Shown: one piece after another, positions 27,545 through 36,452 of the stretch
Layout of the letters: each line of letters begins with the position of its first letter
Position numbering within the stretch: position 1 is the first letter of the stretch
Made by a program: the position numbers and the translations under genes
Assembly (NCBI GenBank): GCA_018401675.1
Contig: JAGYKM010000006.1
Coordinates: forward strand, 1-64,000
DNA: 64,000 nt
Source of the DNA: Alphaproteobacteria bacterium
GTDB taxonomy: Bacteria > Pseudomonadota > Alphaproteobacteria > 16-39-46
Direction: 5' to 3'
The notes under the pieces: model-generated
The model's input: only the letters and a program-made list of their open reading frames with translations
What the model was told of the DNA's origin: nothing
Database searches by the model: none

Positions 27545-28015
27545 ATGGAAAAAACAGAAAAAAACGGCGCAGGGAAGAAAACGGCTGAACACTATCTTCC
27601 AGCTTTGAAGAGATTTTACCAAAATTTGTCAATTTATTTAATCACCAACGTGGTTTTGGTAATTGTTTGGCTTCTATCGGAGACTCTTTTTTGGCCTATT
27701 TGGGTAATGATCGGCTGGGGTGTGCCTATCTTGTTTATGGGTTATGAAGCGGGTGTTTTGCCTCCTTTTATTGATAGTCTTATTGCTTCTTTGTGTAATA
27801 GCATTCCTTTTATGAGAAAAGGCTGGGTGAATGCTAAGGCTGAATCTATGGCTACTCGGGCGAATAAAGGACGTGCTTACGCCAATGAAGGAACACTGGC
27901 AGCCACAAAGACATCCGTGAAATCCCCAGTTGCTAAAAAGAAAAGCGTGCCTAAAACTACTGTTAAGAAGAAAGCACCAGCTGCAGTGAAAAAGGTAACA
28001 AAAAAGAAGAAATAA
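27545..28015 (+). CDS. 2TM-domain protein with histone H1-like basic tail
   Basis: The protein has 156 residues. About residues 19-75 form a 2TM domain: LKRFYQNLSIYLITN, a first membrane helix, then FWPIWVMIGWGVPILFM, the pattern of the 2TM domain family. After a second amphipathic stretch (about 75-105) the last 45 residues are almost only Lys, Ala, Thr, Val and Pro (TTVKKKAPAAVKKVTKKKK at the end), like the C-terminal tail of histone H1 or of bacterial H1-like proteins. A membrane-anchored basic tail could bind DNA, RNA or acidic lipids; this is inference. A GGGGAG site precedes the ATG and a strong terminator follows 56 bases past the stop. Confidence 0.65.
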   Translation: MEKTEKNGAGKKTAEHYLPALKRFYQNLSIYLITNVVLVIVWLLSETLFWPIWVMIGWGVPILFMGYEAGVLPPFIDSLIASLCNSIPFMRKGWVNAKAESMATRANKGRAYANEGTLAATKTSVKSPVAKKKSVPKTTVKKKAPAAVKKVTKKKK

Positions 28016-28064
28016 AGCCAAGTTGCATTTTCAAACCTGCCTTGTCTTTTCTAAGTAAGACGAC

Positions 28065-28098
28065 AAAAAACCCTCGGGAAAATCCCGGGGGTTTTTTT
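28065..28098 (+). terminator. Rho-independent terminator of the 2TM gene
   Basis: A 9-bp stem, CCCTCGGGA (28071-28079) with TCCCGGGGG (28083-28091) including one G-T pair, has a 3-base loop and is followed by seven T residues. An A-run on the left side makes it partly bidirectional. Confidence 0.88.
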
Positions 28099-28230
28099 AT
28101 TCTCGATTTGTTTTTAGATGATCAAGCGAAAAGTACCTAACCGGAGTTCGACGTAAATGCACTGAATTCGTTATATTTTTTGAATAAATACGTGATACAC
28201 ACCTGTCCTTATAGATATTAACTTGGAATT

Positions 28231-28374
28231 ATGTTGCCCATCACTCTCAAAGAGTCAATTATTTCACTGGGTTCAGATTATTTTTTCGTCGAACTCAGGT
28301 TGCCTAAGGTGGACCGGAGTCTGGTGGAGTTAGAGGTACCATCTTCTGGGGAGAGGTTTGTGAATTTCTCATGA
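28231..28374 (+). CDS. Possible small ORF, unrecognised
   Basis: A 47-codon frame starts at ATG 28231 (MLPITLKESIISLGSDYFFV) and ends SSGERFVNFS before TGA at 28372. The texture is protein-like, with alternating hydrophobic residues, but there is no clear ribosome site. It lies in the spacer between two genes that converge on it. It may be a small gene, a relic of a longer one, or chance. The rest of the spacer 28099-28393 shows nothing. Confidence 0.25.
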   Translation: MLPITLKESIISLGSDYFFVELRLPKVDRSLVELEVPSSGERFVNFS

Positions 28375-28393
28375 AGGTTGGCCCCATGGGCGT

Positions 28394-29206
28394 TTATGCC
28401 AAATATAAGCTCCAGATAAATAAGAGGAATCCAAAACAAACCCGATAGACCATGAGGGGTGCATAGGATCTATGCTTAAGCCATTGGAGGAGGAAATGAA
28501 TCGCCAATAAGCCTGTGATAAAGGAGACCCAGGTTCCCCAAAAAAGCCCCCAGGTGAGAAGGGTTGCTAGGTGAGCTTGCTTTTGTATGCTGCAAATATT
28601 TAAAATAAGAGCCGCTGAAATGACTGGGATGGACATGAGAAAAGAAAACTCAGTACTATCAACCCGGGAAAACCCCAGCCATCGACCTGCCGTAATGGTG
28701 GTTCCGGAACGACTGGCTCCGGGTAAAAAAGCCAAAACTTGGGCGCATCCAATAAATAGCGCCCTGGGTACAGTCATCTTAGATAAAGTAAGATTTTGGG
28801 AGGCATAACGGTCAACCCCGTACAGAAGAAGACCGAACACGATGCTTGTAGCGCAAATCAACTCGATATTTCTGCCCCAGTCAGGGATAAATTTGTCGAG
28901 GAGATATCCTAGAATTACGCAAGGAACCGTGGCCACGCATAAGTAAATGATGAGACTGGTTTGACGGGTAAACCGTCCGCGAAAAAGAGGGAAAAAGCCT
29001 TCGGTAAGAAGTGCGAGCAACCGCTTATGAAAATAAATAATGACAGAGAGCAACGTTCCAAAATGGACAGCCACGTCTACGATCCGTCCGTGGGGTGTCC
29101 ATCCCAACAGATAGGGAATGGCGATCAGATGGGCTTGCGAGCTAATGGGCAGAAATTCAGTAACACCTTGGATAAAAGACAGAACCAGAAGATGGATAAA
29201 CGGCAT
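28394..29206 (-). CDS. uppP: Undecaprenyl-diphosphatase UppP (BacA)
   Basis: UppP removes a phosphate from undecaprenyl diphosphate to recycle the lipid carrier of peptidoglycan and LPS sugar units. The start is set at ATG 29206 because TGAGGA lies six bases before it; an in-frame ATG at 29227 overlaps that site. The roughly 270-residue protein has about eight hydrophobic segments, the first catalytic box QGVTEFLPISSQAHLI and the second PGASRSGTTITAGRWLGFSR. It lies 33 bases after bcp on the same strand. Its presence supports peptidoglycan synthesis. Confidence 0.93.
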   Translation of the reverse strand: MPFIHLLVLSFIQGVTEFLPISSQAHLIAIPYLLGWTPHGRIVDVAVHFGTLLSVIIYFHKRLLALLTEGFFPLFRGRFTRQTSLIIYLCVATVPCVILGYLLDKFIPDWGRNIELICATSIVFGLLLYGVDRYASQNLTLSKMTVPRALFIGCAQVLAFLPGASRSGTTITAGRWLGFSRVDSTEFSFLMSIPVISAALILNICSIQKQAHLATLLTWGLFWGTWVSFITGLLAIHFLLQWLKHRSYAPLMVYRVCFGFLLFIWSLYLA

Positions 29207-29239
29207 GGGATCCTCACAGTAAACCAATGGGAAAAAGGA

Positions 29240-29719
29240 TTAAGATAGGGCGGCTTGGAGTGTGTTCAGAACCTCTTGGGCATGGTTAGGGACTTTAACT
29301 TTGCGCCAAATATGCACGATTTTATGGTCGCTGTTTAAAAGAAACGTGGATCTTTCAATTCCAAAATACTTACGTCCGTACATGCTCTTTTCCACCCAGG
29401 TGCCATAGGCTTCACACACACTGCCCGTAGGGTCAGAGATTAAAGGAAAAGGGAGTGAAAAAGAGCTTCGGAACTTTTCATGAGAAGAGAGACTGTCTTT
29501 AGAAATACCTAAAATACAACAATCAAGAGCTGAAAACTCAGGATACAGATCTTTGAAATCTAAGGCTTCTTTAGTACATCCCGAAGTGTTATCTTTTGGG
29601 TAAAAATATAAAACAATCCACTTTCCGGAAAGGTCTTGAGGTGTTTGGGTTCGATGGCTGTCTTCCCAAGAACCGAAAGAAGGAGCCAGATCACCGATTT
29701 GCAAAGGAGAGTGCGTCAT
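29240..29719 (-). CDS. bcp: Thioredoxin-dependent peroxiredoxin Bcp
   Basis: Bcp reduces hydrogen peroxide and organic peroxides using thioredoxin. The 159 residues begin LQIGDLAPSF and contain the active-site segment YFYPKDNTSGCTKEALDF (about residues 34-51), where the peroxidatic Cys lies in GCT. The usual Pro of NTPGCT is Ser. The resolving Cys often found five residues after the peroxidatic one is absent (Ala is there); another Cys pair occurs near residue 68. The C-terminal FGIERSTFLLN is normal. It is probably co-transcribed with uppP. Confidence 0.92.
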   Translation of the reverse strand: MTHSPLQIGDLAPSFGSWEDSHRTQTPQDLSGKWIVLYFYPKDNTSGCTKEALDFKDLYPEFSALDCCILGISKDSLSSHEKFRSSFSLPFPLISDPTGSVCEAYGTWVEKSMYGRKYFGIERSTFLLNSDHKIVHIWRKVKVPNHAQEVLNTLQAALS

Positions 29720-30042
29720 TGAATATCCTCATGTCAGATTGGAGAGAAGAACGAGGGTATGATTTAAGTCGAAAGAGTTCAAATTGAAAGCATCTCTATG
29801 AGATATAATAAAAGATGTCTCATAAAATCAATAAAGTCGCAAGGGCTATATACGAATAGAAGAGATGGGGAATTCTTTGACGTACAGAGGTAAAAAGTTT
29901 TGAGAGGCAAAGAGACAGGAGGAGCTAACTAAAATAGGAAGTTTCTAATAGAGTGGTAGTATAGTTTTATGGTAATATTGAGCCAAAAGGTTTAGTAAGT
30001 CTGACTCAGGTAATAAGAATAAAATATAAAAAGGATTATACA
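29720..30042. other. Spacer upstream of a small exported protein gene
   Basis: No gene is seen here. An inverted repeat, TATGAGA at 29797-29803 and TCTCATA at 29818-29824, flanks a TATAAT hexamer (29804-29809), which may be a -10 box on the plus strand. The matching -35 is poor (TTGAAA only 14 bases upstream), so the promoter call is weak. The rest is AT-rich and plain. Confidence 0.25.
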
Positions 30043-30453
30043 ATGAGAAAAGTTATAATTTCAGTAAGTGTTCTGGTGCTAGGATTTGGTGTTAGTTCTT
30101 TCGAGGGAGTATACGCCGCAAAAATAGAAGGAGGCAAACCTTCACCAAGAGGGAAGATGAGATTTACCACTGAAGCAAAAAGCACAGAGCACGAGTTAGC
30201 AATGGATAAGCTGTTGATAGAAAATGAGTATGCTGCATTACAGGCCATAAGGAGTAATCAGGCCCAGGGTACGATTGATAAGACACAAGCAGATGCGGCT
30301 GAAGGCATTGTGGAGAATAACTTTGCACGTGAAGTCACTTTATTACAAAAAAAAATTCAGGGAAAAAGAGCGCCAACGAGGGCGGCGGAAGTAAAGTTGG
30401 GGAAGAAGGAATTTCTCGAGGGGGCGACATTAGAAGGTTTTAGCCCTAGTTGA
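30043..30453 (+). CDS. Small exported protein, unrecognised
   Basis: The protein has 136 residues with a Sec signal peptide (MRKVIISVSVLVLGFGVSSF, cleavage likely after VYA near residue 26). The mature part of about 110 residues is charged and predicted mostly alpha-helical: ELAMDKLLIENEYAALQAIR and DAAEGIVENNFAREVTLLQK look amphipathic and could form a helical hairpin. It has no cysteines and no domain I know. AAAGGAT lies before the ATG. No neighbour shares its strand closely, so it is probably transcribed alone. Confidence 0.6.
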   Translation: MRKVIISVSVLVLGFGVSSFEGVYAAKIEGGKPSPRGKMRFTTEAKSTEHELAMDKLLIENEYAALQAIRSNQAQGTIDKTQADAAEGIVENNFAREVTLLQKKIQGKRAPTRAAEVKLGKKEFLEGATLEGFSPS

Positions 30454-31018
30454 TGTTCCCATCGAACTTAAGGCTGAGGATACAACTGTGCACTCGGTGA
30501 TATACCTCTCAACACAGAAGATGAAAGTAAGAGATGGAGACTAGGTGATATGAATATACCTCTATTAGGAAGAACAGTGGACCTTACTGTTTCTATTTCA
30601 AAGGCGTGAGTTTATCTCAGCAAACCAGAGGGCGCATTAGATATATTCATACTAGGATATAGTAATTTTCACGGCGCAACCGTCAGAAAGCCCTCAAAAT
30701 AGGGGCTTACTGACGGAAGTTTTCTGGGACTTTTCTAAATTTTCTTGTTCAGCTTATTGTGGAATAGGTGTCGCCATCTGTTATTGGTGTCTTGCCATTT
30801 CCTTCCTTAGCTACAAAGAGAGTGAACTATATACTGTATACTTTTTGTGGTGACTTGTTGAGTCGCCTCAGGTTGTAGGATTTTCCCACAATAAACTAGC
30901 TCTTTGTTTAAAAGTTGATTATAAGGGAATCGTTATAGAAAATTCATATGTTCTTCTAAAAAATCACTCGATTGATAGATCGAAGTGAGGATGGTCAAAA
31001 CCTGAGGGTGTCGTGATT
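30454..31018. other. Spacer with two hairpins, no gene seen
   Basis: A strong hairpin pairs CCGTCAG (30680-30686) with CTGACGG (30710-30716) and AAGCCC (30688-30693) with GGGCTT (30703-30708), with one A-A mismatch between the two blocks. A second, 7-bp hairpin pairs GGTGACT (30849-30855) with AGTCGCC (30861-30867). Neither has a clean T-run. No reading frame of note is present. The right part is the ileS leader. Confidence 0.5.
30680..30724 (+). terminator. Possible terminator hairpin
   Basis: The 13-bp imperfect stem at 30680-30716 is followed by AAGTTTTCT, a weak T-run on the plus strand. It may end transcripts of the small exported protein gene 230 bases upstream, or be a structured small RNA. 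Confidence 0.4.
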
Positions 31019-33832
31019 ATGGATATAAAAAATACGGTTTTTCTGCCCAAAACTGATTTCCCTATGAGGGGAAACCTTCCTGTCTTAGAGATAGAAATTC
31101 TAGACAATTGGAAAACCGAAGATCTATATGGCCAAATCATGGCCATAAGCGCTGACTATCCATTGTATATTCTTCATGATGGCCCTCCTTATGCGAATGG
31201 ACATTTGCATCTGGGCCATGCGTTGAACAAAATTCTCAAAGACATTATTCTCAAAACCTATCGGATGCACGGGTTTAGAGCTCCTTATGTTCCTGGATGG
31301 GACTGTCATGGTCTGCCTATTGAATGGAAAGTAGAGGAAGAGCGCAGAAAAAGAAAGAAACCACGTCTTGATTCAGAGCAAGAAATTCTTGATTTTAGGA
31401 ATGAATGTCGCGAGTACGCCCAAAAATGGGTGAACGTGCAACGTGAGGAATTCGAAAGACTAGGTGTTTTAGCTGATTGGAAAAACCCCTATCTGACTAT
31501 GGATTTTTCCAGTGAGGCTCAAACGGTAGAAGAGTTATTCACCATTGTGGATAAAGGCCTTGTATTTCAAGGGGTCAAGCCTGTTTTGTGGTCGGTTCTT
31601 GAAAAAACAGCTTTGGCAGATGCAGAGGTGGAGTATCATGACATTGAGTCACCGAGCATCTATGTGGGATTTCCGGTAAAAACCTCAGAAAATCCCTTGT
31701 TAGTGGATGAATCTCATCCGGCTTATTTTGTTATTTGGACAACCACGCCTTGGTCTTTGCCGGGTAACCGCGCTATTGCTTATAGTCCTACGGAAACTTA
31801 TGTGATTCTGCAAACCGACTCAGGGAGTCGATTCGTATTATCCAAGACGCTGGTAGAGACCTTTTTAGCTCAAACAGGCCTCCAAGGTGAGGTAGTTTCA
31901 ACTATGCAATTGGGTGCCCTTAAAGGAACCATTGCCTATCATCCATTATGGGAGGATGGGTATGACTTTAACGTGCCATTGCTTCCTGGAGATCACGTGA
32001 CTTTGGACCAAGGAACGGGTCTGGTTCATACGGCTCCAGAGCATGGAGAAGAAGATTTTGCTTTAGCGCGTTTATTCGGGATGCAAATTCCCCAAACCAT
32101 TGGTCCAAATGGGCTTTATCTGTCTCATGTGCCTCTTTTTGCTGGAGACCATGTGTTTAAAGTTGGCGAAAAGATTATACAGATTCTTCAAGCCAAGGAG
32201 CGTTTGGTGTGGGGCGGAAAAATTAGTCATAGCTATCCCCATTCTTGGCGCTCTAAATGTCCGCTCATTTATCGAACCACGCCTCAGTGGTTTATTAAAT
32301 TAGAGGGTGATGGGTTACGCTCTAAAGCCCTAAAGGCCATTCAAGAGGATGTGAGATGGGTACCTTCTCAGGGGCAAAATAGATTGTATTCTATGGTGCT
32401 CCGCCGTCCCGATTGGTGCGTATCGCGCCAAAGAGTTTGGGGAGTGCCTCTGGCTTTATTTGTTCATAAAGAAACCCGAGAGCCCTTGTCGGACAAGCGG
32501 GTTAATGACCGAATACTCCAAGCTATAGCTAAAGGTGGTGGAGATGTATGGTATGAGGGAGACGCATATCGTTTCCTAGATGGATATCACAATAGGGAAG
32601 ACTATGAAGTGGTATCTGATTGTATTGAAGTGTGGTTTGAAAGTGGCTGTTCCCATGCCTATGTTCTTGAAGCTCGTGATGAACTTAGATCTCCAGCAGA
32701 TATTTACGTGGAAGGGTCTGATCAACATAGAGGATGGTTCCAGTCATCTCTTTTAGAGTCTATGGCCACGAGAGGGGTGCCTCCTTACAAGACAATTCTT
32801 ACCCATGGATTTGTTTTGGATGAAAAGGCCTATAAAATGTCCAAATCTGTGGGCAATATTATTTCTCCAAAGTCAGTGATAGAGACAGCGGGTGCGGATA
32901 TTCTGCGACTATGGGTTGTGAATTCAGATTATTCTCAAGACCTTAAAATGGGTCCTGAAATTCTTAAATCTCAACAAGAGTCCTATCGACGATTTCGGAA
33001 TATCTTGAGATATCTTTTGGGTGCGTTGAGTGATTATGATGGGAGTGTGAGCCTTGAATATGAGGAACTCGATTCCTTAGAGAAATTGATCTTGCATAAG
33101 CTCTATGGATTGGCTGAAAGTTTTAAAAGTACCCTTAATACTTACGAGTTTACGGCCTTTTACGGGGATGTTCATAATTTCGTAACCAATGACTTATCTG
33201 CATTTTATTTGGATATCCGCAAGGATATCTTATACTGCGACTCTCGTTTGGGGTCTCCACGTCAAGGCGTTCTCTATGTCCTTAATGAAGTATTAAGGCA
33301 CCTTATTCACTGGCTGGCTCCGGTATTGAGCTTTACCGCGGAGGAAGCCTTCCGGTATGCGCCTTTCTATACGGGTAAAAGTATTCATTTAGAACAAGTG
33401 CCTGTGGTGGAAAATCACTGGAAAAATAGTGAGTTATCTGAAGAATGGGACCGTTTGCGGGATATTCGACGGCTCATGATGGTGGTTTTGGAGAAAGCAA
33501 GATCATCTGGAGAGATCGGTTCAAGCTTACAAGCCAAGTTGGAGATAATTGCTTCATCTGATATATACCCGCTCTTGAAAAAGACGAATTTGGCAGATTT
33601 AGCTCTAGTGTCTCAAGTGGAAATCCTCTGTGGAGATCCCGCCGAGGGAGGCTATCTCTGTAATGACGATCAAAACGTTGGTGTACGTTTGGGTCGGGCT
33701 CTTGGAGACAAATGCGACCGTTGTTGGAAAGTTCTTGAGGAGGTATCTGTTCAAAAGGATGCTCCTTCATTGTGCTATCGATGTAAAGATGTGGTTGAAG
33801 AGTTTCACTTAGGGGAAACCCTATATTCTTAG
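31019..33832 (+). CDS. ileS: Isoleucyl-tRNA synthetase
   Basis: IleS charges tRNA-Ile and edits mischarged valine. The start is set at ATG 31019, ten bases after GAGGG, rather than the GTG at 31013. The 937 residues show the HIGH box GHLHLGHAL (near residue 61), the editing-domain motif WTTTPWSLPGNRAIAY, KMSKS (near residue 607) and a C-terminal zinc site formed by CDRCW and CYRC. This is the usual bacterial type. It is followed after 13 bases by lspA, as in many alphaproteobacteria. Confidence 0.96.
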   Translation: MDIKNTVFLPKTDFPMRGNLPVLEIEILDNWKTEDLYGQIMAISADYPLYILHDGPPYANGHLHLGHALNKILKDIILKTYRMHGFRAPYVPGWDCHGLPIEWKVEEERRKRKKPRLDSEQEILDFRNECREYAQKWVNVQREEFERLGVLADWKNPYLTMDFSSEAQTVEELFTIVDKGLVFQGVKPVLWSVLEKTALADAEVEYHDIESPSIYVGFPVKTSENPLLVDESHPAYFVIWTTTPWSLPGNRAIAYSPTETYVILQTDSGSRFVLSKTLVETFLAQTGLQGEVVSTMQLGALKGTIAYHPLWEDGYDFNVPLLPGDHVTLDQGTGLVHTAPEHGEEDFALARLFGMQIPQTIGPNGLYLSHVPLFAGDHVFKVGEKIIQILQAKERLVWGGKISHSYPHSWRSKCPLIYRTTPQWFIKLEGDGLRSKALKAIQEDVRWVPSQGQNRLYSMVLRRPDWCVSRQRVWGVPLALFVHKETREPLSDKRVNDRILQAIAKGGGDVWYEGDAYRFLDGYHNREDYEVVSDCIEVWFESGCSHAYVLEARDELRSPADIYVEGSDQHRGWFQSSLLESMATRGVPPYKTILTHGFVLDEKAYKMSKSVGNIISPKSVIETAGADILRLWVVNSDYSQDLKMGPEILKSQQESYRRFRNILRYLLGALSDYDGSVSLEYEELDSLEKLILHKLYGLAESFKSTLNTYEFTAFYGDVHNFVTNDLSAFYLDIRKDILYCDSRLGSPRQGVLYVLNEVLRHLIHWLAPVLSFTAEEAFRYAPFYTGKSIHLEQVPVVENHWKNSELSEEWDRLRDIRRLMMVVLEKARSSGEIGSSLQAKLEIIASSDIYPLLKKTNLADLALVSQVEILCGDPAEGGYLCNDDQNVGVRLGRALGDKCDRCWKVLEEVSVQKDAPSLCYRCKDVVEEFHLGETLYS

Positions 33833-33845
33833 GAGGAAAAATCCA

Positions 33846-34322
33846 ATGTCTAGAGGGACGATTCGGAAGAAAAGCTTTTTCATTTTTGGGTGGGTGCTTT
33901 TTGTCATTGGTTTAGATCAAGGCACTAAGCAAGCTGTGATGTGGTTATTTGGTCGTGAAGGCTCTCCCATCTACGTCATGTCCACTCTTTCTTTGGTCTC
34001 TGTTTGGAACCAAGGAGTAAGTTTTGGGTTTTTGGGCCAGGATCAAGTTTCGCCTATGGTCCTTACTGTGTTTGCTCTTATTCTTTGTGGGTGTTTGCTC
34101 TTATGGGCATATCGGGAAAAAGAGAGTATATGTGCCTTTGGGCTAGCGCTGGTGCTCGGTGGGGCTTTGTCCAATGTTATAGATAGATATAGATATAAAG
34201 CTGTCTTCGACTTTATTGATTGTCATTGGGGAAGTTATCACTGGCCCGCCTTTAATGTGGCTGATAGCTTGATCGTTGTAGGTGTGGTCATTCTCTTTTG
34301 GAAGGTACTGTTTAAAAAGTAG
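33846..34322 (+). CDS. lspA: Lipoprotein signal peptidase (signal peptidase II)
   Basis: LspA cleaves signal peptides of prolipoproteins at the lipobox. The 158 residues span four membrane helices. The catalytic aspartates lie in NVIDRYRYKAVFDFID and FNVADS, and the conserved NQGVSFGF segment is present. A perfect AGGAGG site lies before the ATG, just after the ileS stop. Substrates in this window include the DUF3035 protein, the lipobox protein at 6314-6907 and the small lipoprotein at 55187. Confidence 0.95.
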   Translation: MSRGTIRKKSFFIFGWVLFVIGLDQGTKQAVMWLFGREGSPIYVMSTLSLVSVWNQGVSFGFLGQDQVSPMVLTVFALILCGCLLLWAYREKESICAFGLALVLGGALSNVIDRYRYKAVFDFIDCHWGSYHWPAFNVADSLIVVGVVILFWKVLFKK

Positions 34323-34386
34323 GCTAGAAAAGAGATCAGGAATAGACTATGAGTGACTTGTAATCATTTATGAGGAGACTGTTTTT

Positions 34387-35016
34387 ATGAAAATACTGAG
34401 AGCTGACGATAATATTTTTGTTGCAAGCTGTAAGGGAAGGCTATCCCATCTCCGTAAGGTTCCCTCTTGCTTGATATATAGCCTGGTAGTGGGCAGTCTT
34501 TTTTTGTCGGGCTGTTCTCAGGTTAAACAAACATTAGGCCTCGACCGGGATCCACCAGATGAGTTTTCTGTTGCGCCTCGGGCTGAAATTTCCTTGCCTC
34601 CTGAGTATAATTTGATGCCTCCCAAAGCTGGATCGTCTCCCAGGGGAGATGTGGCGGGGGGCACTGACCCTCGACCCCAAGAAATAGCGCCTCACCTCAA
34701 AGCCAAAAATACGCTTTTTGGAATCAAGGCAAAGTCCAAATCCACATCCACATCTAAATCTACATTGACCCAGGGAGAAAAAAGCTTATTGAAGTCTCTT
34801 AGGAGTCAAAATCCTGTGCCCTATGAAGGAAATGAGAATATACGGGATATCTTGGATGAGGAAGCCGGTGTCACCACCCAAGCCGATAAAACTTGGGTTC
34901 AGAGAGTTTTATATTGGCAAAAACCCAATGTAAATAAAGAGGCCATTGATCCTAGCGCAGAATACCGTACTTTGTACGGGGTGAACCGTGATGGTACGCA
35001 CGTATCTCCAGGTTAA
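34387..35016 (+). CDS. DUF3035 lipoprotein (BamF-like)
   Basis: The protein has 209 residues. A long N-terminal lead (about 30 residues) precedes a hydrophobic core and the lipobox LFLSGC (Cys near residue 43), so either the true start is internal or the n-region is long. The mature protein opens with GLDRDPPDEFSVAPRAEISL and PPEYNLMPP, the hallmark of DUF3035, a family named for the alphaproteobacterial BAM-complex lipoprotein BamF. The ileS-lspA-DUF3035 order is typical of alphaproteobacteria. A low-complexity K/S/T stretch lies near residues 115-135. Confidence 0.82.
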   Translation: MKILRADDNIFVASCKGRLSHLRKVPSCLIYSLVVGSLFLSGCSQVKQTLGLDRDPPDEFSVAPRAEISLPPEYNLMPPKAGSSPRGDVAGGTDPRPQEIAPHLKAKNTLFGIKAKSKSTSTSKSTLTQGEKSLLKSLRSQNPVPYEGNENIRDILDEEAGVTTQADKTWVQRVLYWQKPNVNKEAIDPSAEYRTLYGVNRDGTHVSPG

Positions 35017-35097
35017 GATGCTTTTGGCCGTAGAAGACAATTTCCCAGCTTCTTTCTGAGGGGCGTTCTTGGGAGAAGATAGTAACAGGACTTTTCC

Positions 35098-36442
35098 ATG
35101 AGCCATTTGGTTTTTACCCAGAATCTTGAAGGATTTTTTAACACTTCTGAAGCGCGTGAAGGGGGAGAGTCATCGCTGTCTTCTAAGCTGTCGAGGGATG
35201 ATGTATCGGCTATAACGCCGCGTCTTAAGGAGAGTCGTGATTTTATTCATAAGGGGCTGGATGAAGGGAAGTATCCTTTTTTATCCCTTGTGGGGGACGA
35301 TCCAGATAAAGATGGCCTTTTTAAAGAAGTTCAGAGCTTTAAAGACCGTTTTGACACTGTTCTCATTTTGGGAACGGGGGGGTCCTCTCTCGGGGGACAG
35401 TCGTTAGTTGCCTTAAAAAATGGTGGCGTTGGTCTGCCTTTGCTTAAGCCACGGCAATATTTTCTGGATAACGTAGATCCTGAGACCTTTGAGTTACTTT
35501 TACCCCAGCTAGATTTGAAAAATACTGGTTATTTGATTATTTCGAAATCAGGAGAGACAACTGAGACGTTAACGCAAGTCTTCTTTTTACATGAAGTAAT
35601 GAAAAAAATGGGTCTTGAGGCGGTTTTTTCCAAAAATGCTTGTGTGATAACCCAATTTCAAGAGAGTCCACTCTATCGGTTTTCCCTTGAACATAAGTTG
35701 AGACTATTGCCCCATGATGCTAAAGTGGGGGGTCGTTTTTCTGTATTTTCTTTGGTGGGATTATTCCCACTTCTTTTGGCCAATATGGATCTCAAGAATT
35801 AAGGCTGGGCGGCAAACTCGTCTTGGACGCTTTTTAGAAAATAAAACTTCCTGTGAGGTATTGGAGGGTGCCGGCGCTTTATATCTTTATGCTCAGAGGG
35901 CACGGACTCAAACGGTTTTGATGCCTTACGTTGACAGACTAGGACCTTTTGCTTTTTGGTTTCGGCAATTATGGGCTGAGAGTTTAGGCAAGAATCGCAC
36001 AGGACTCACCCCCCTTCGAGCCATGGGAACAGTGGACCAACATTCTCAGCTCCAACTTTATATGGATGGGCCATGTGATAAAACGTTCACCTTTCTATCC
36101 TATAAGGATTCTTTGACCCAAGAAGGCTCCGGAGCCCAAGCCCCTTTTACGGGAATACGAGTACAAACCCATGATCCTGAGCTTGCCTATTTGAAGGGCC
36201 GTAGTTTGAAAGAGGTTTTATGGGCTGAGCAAAAAGCCACAATGGATTCCTTAAGTGCGGCAGGAGCTCCTGTGAGAGGTTTTTCTTTTGAGAGCCTTTC
36301 AGAAAAGACGTTAGGGGGTCTTTATATGCACTTTATCCTTGAAACTCTTGTGATAGCTTTTCTTTTTGACATTGATCCTTTGACCCAGCCGGCTGTTCAG
36401 CAGTCTAAATTGCTTACCCGCGACTATTTATCTCACCTATGA
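35098..36442 (+). pseudogene. pgi: Glucose-6-phosphate isomerase, frameshifted
   Basis: Pgi interconverts glucose-6-phosphate and fructose-6-phosphate. The first frame (35098-35802) holds the N-terminal half: LILGTGGSSLGGQSLVALKN and LIISKSGETTETLTQVFFLH, sugar-phosphate motifs, and VGGRFSVFSLVGLFPLLLAN. After DLKN it hits TAA at 35800. The second frame continues without loss as IKAGRQTRLGRFLENK through AMGTVDQHSQLQLYMDGP, the Pgi active-site His region, to a natural end at 36442. One indel near 35788-35800 explains it, with no long homopolymer there. If real, hexose-phosphate entry into glycolysis is blocked here unless another isomerase exists. Confidence 0.9.
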
Positions 36443-36452
36443 GGGTTATGTT

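Noticed and set aside
30680-30716. Hairpin read as an attenuator of ileS
   Set aside because: It lies 300 bases from ileS, with no leader peptide or T-box-like sequence; proteobacteria rarely use T-boxes.
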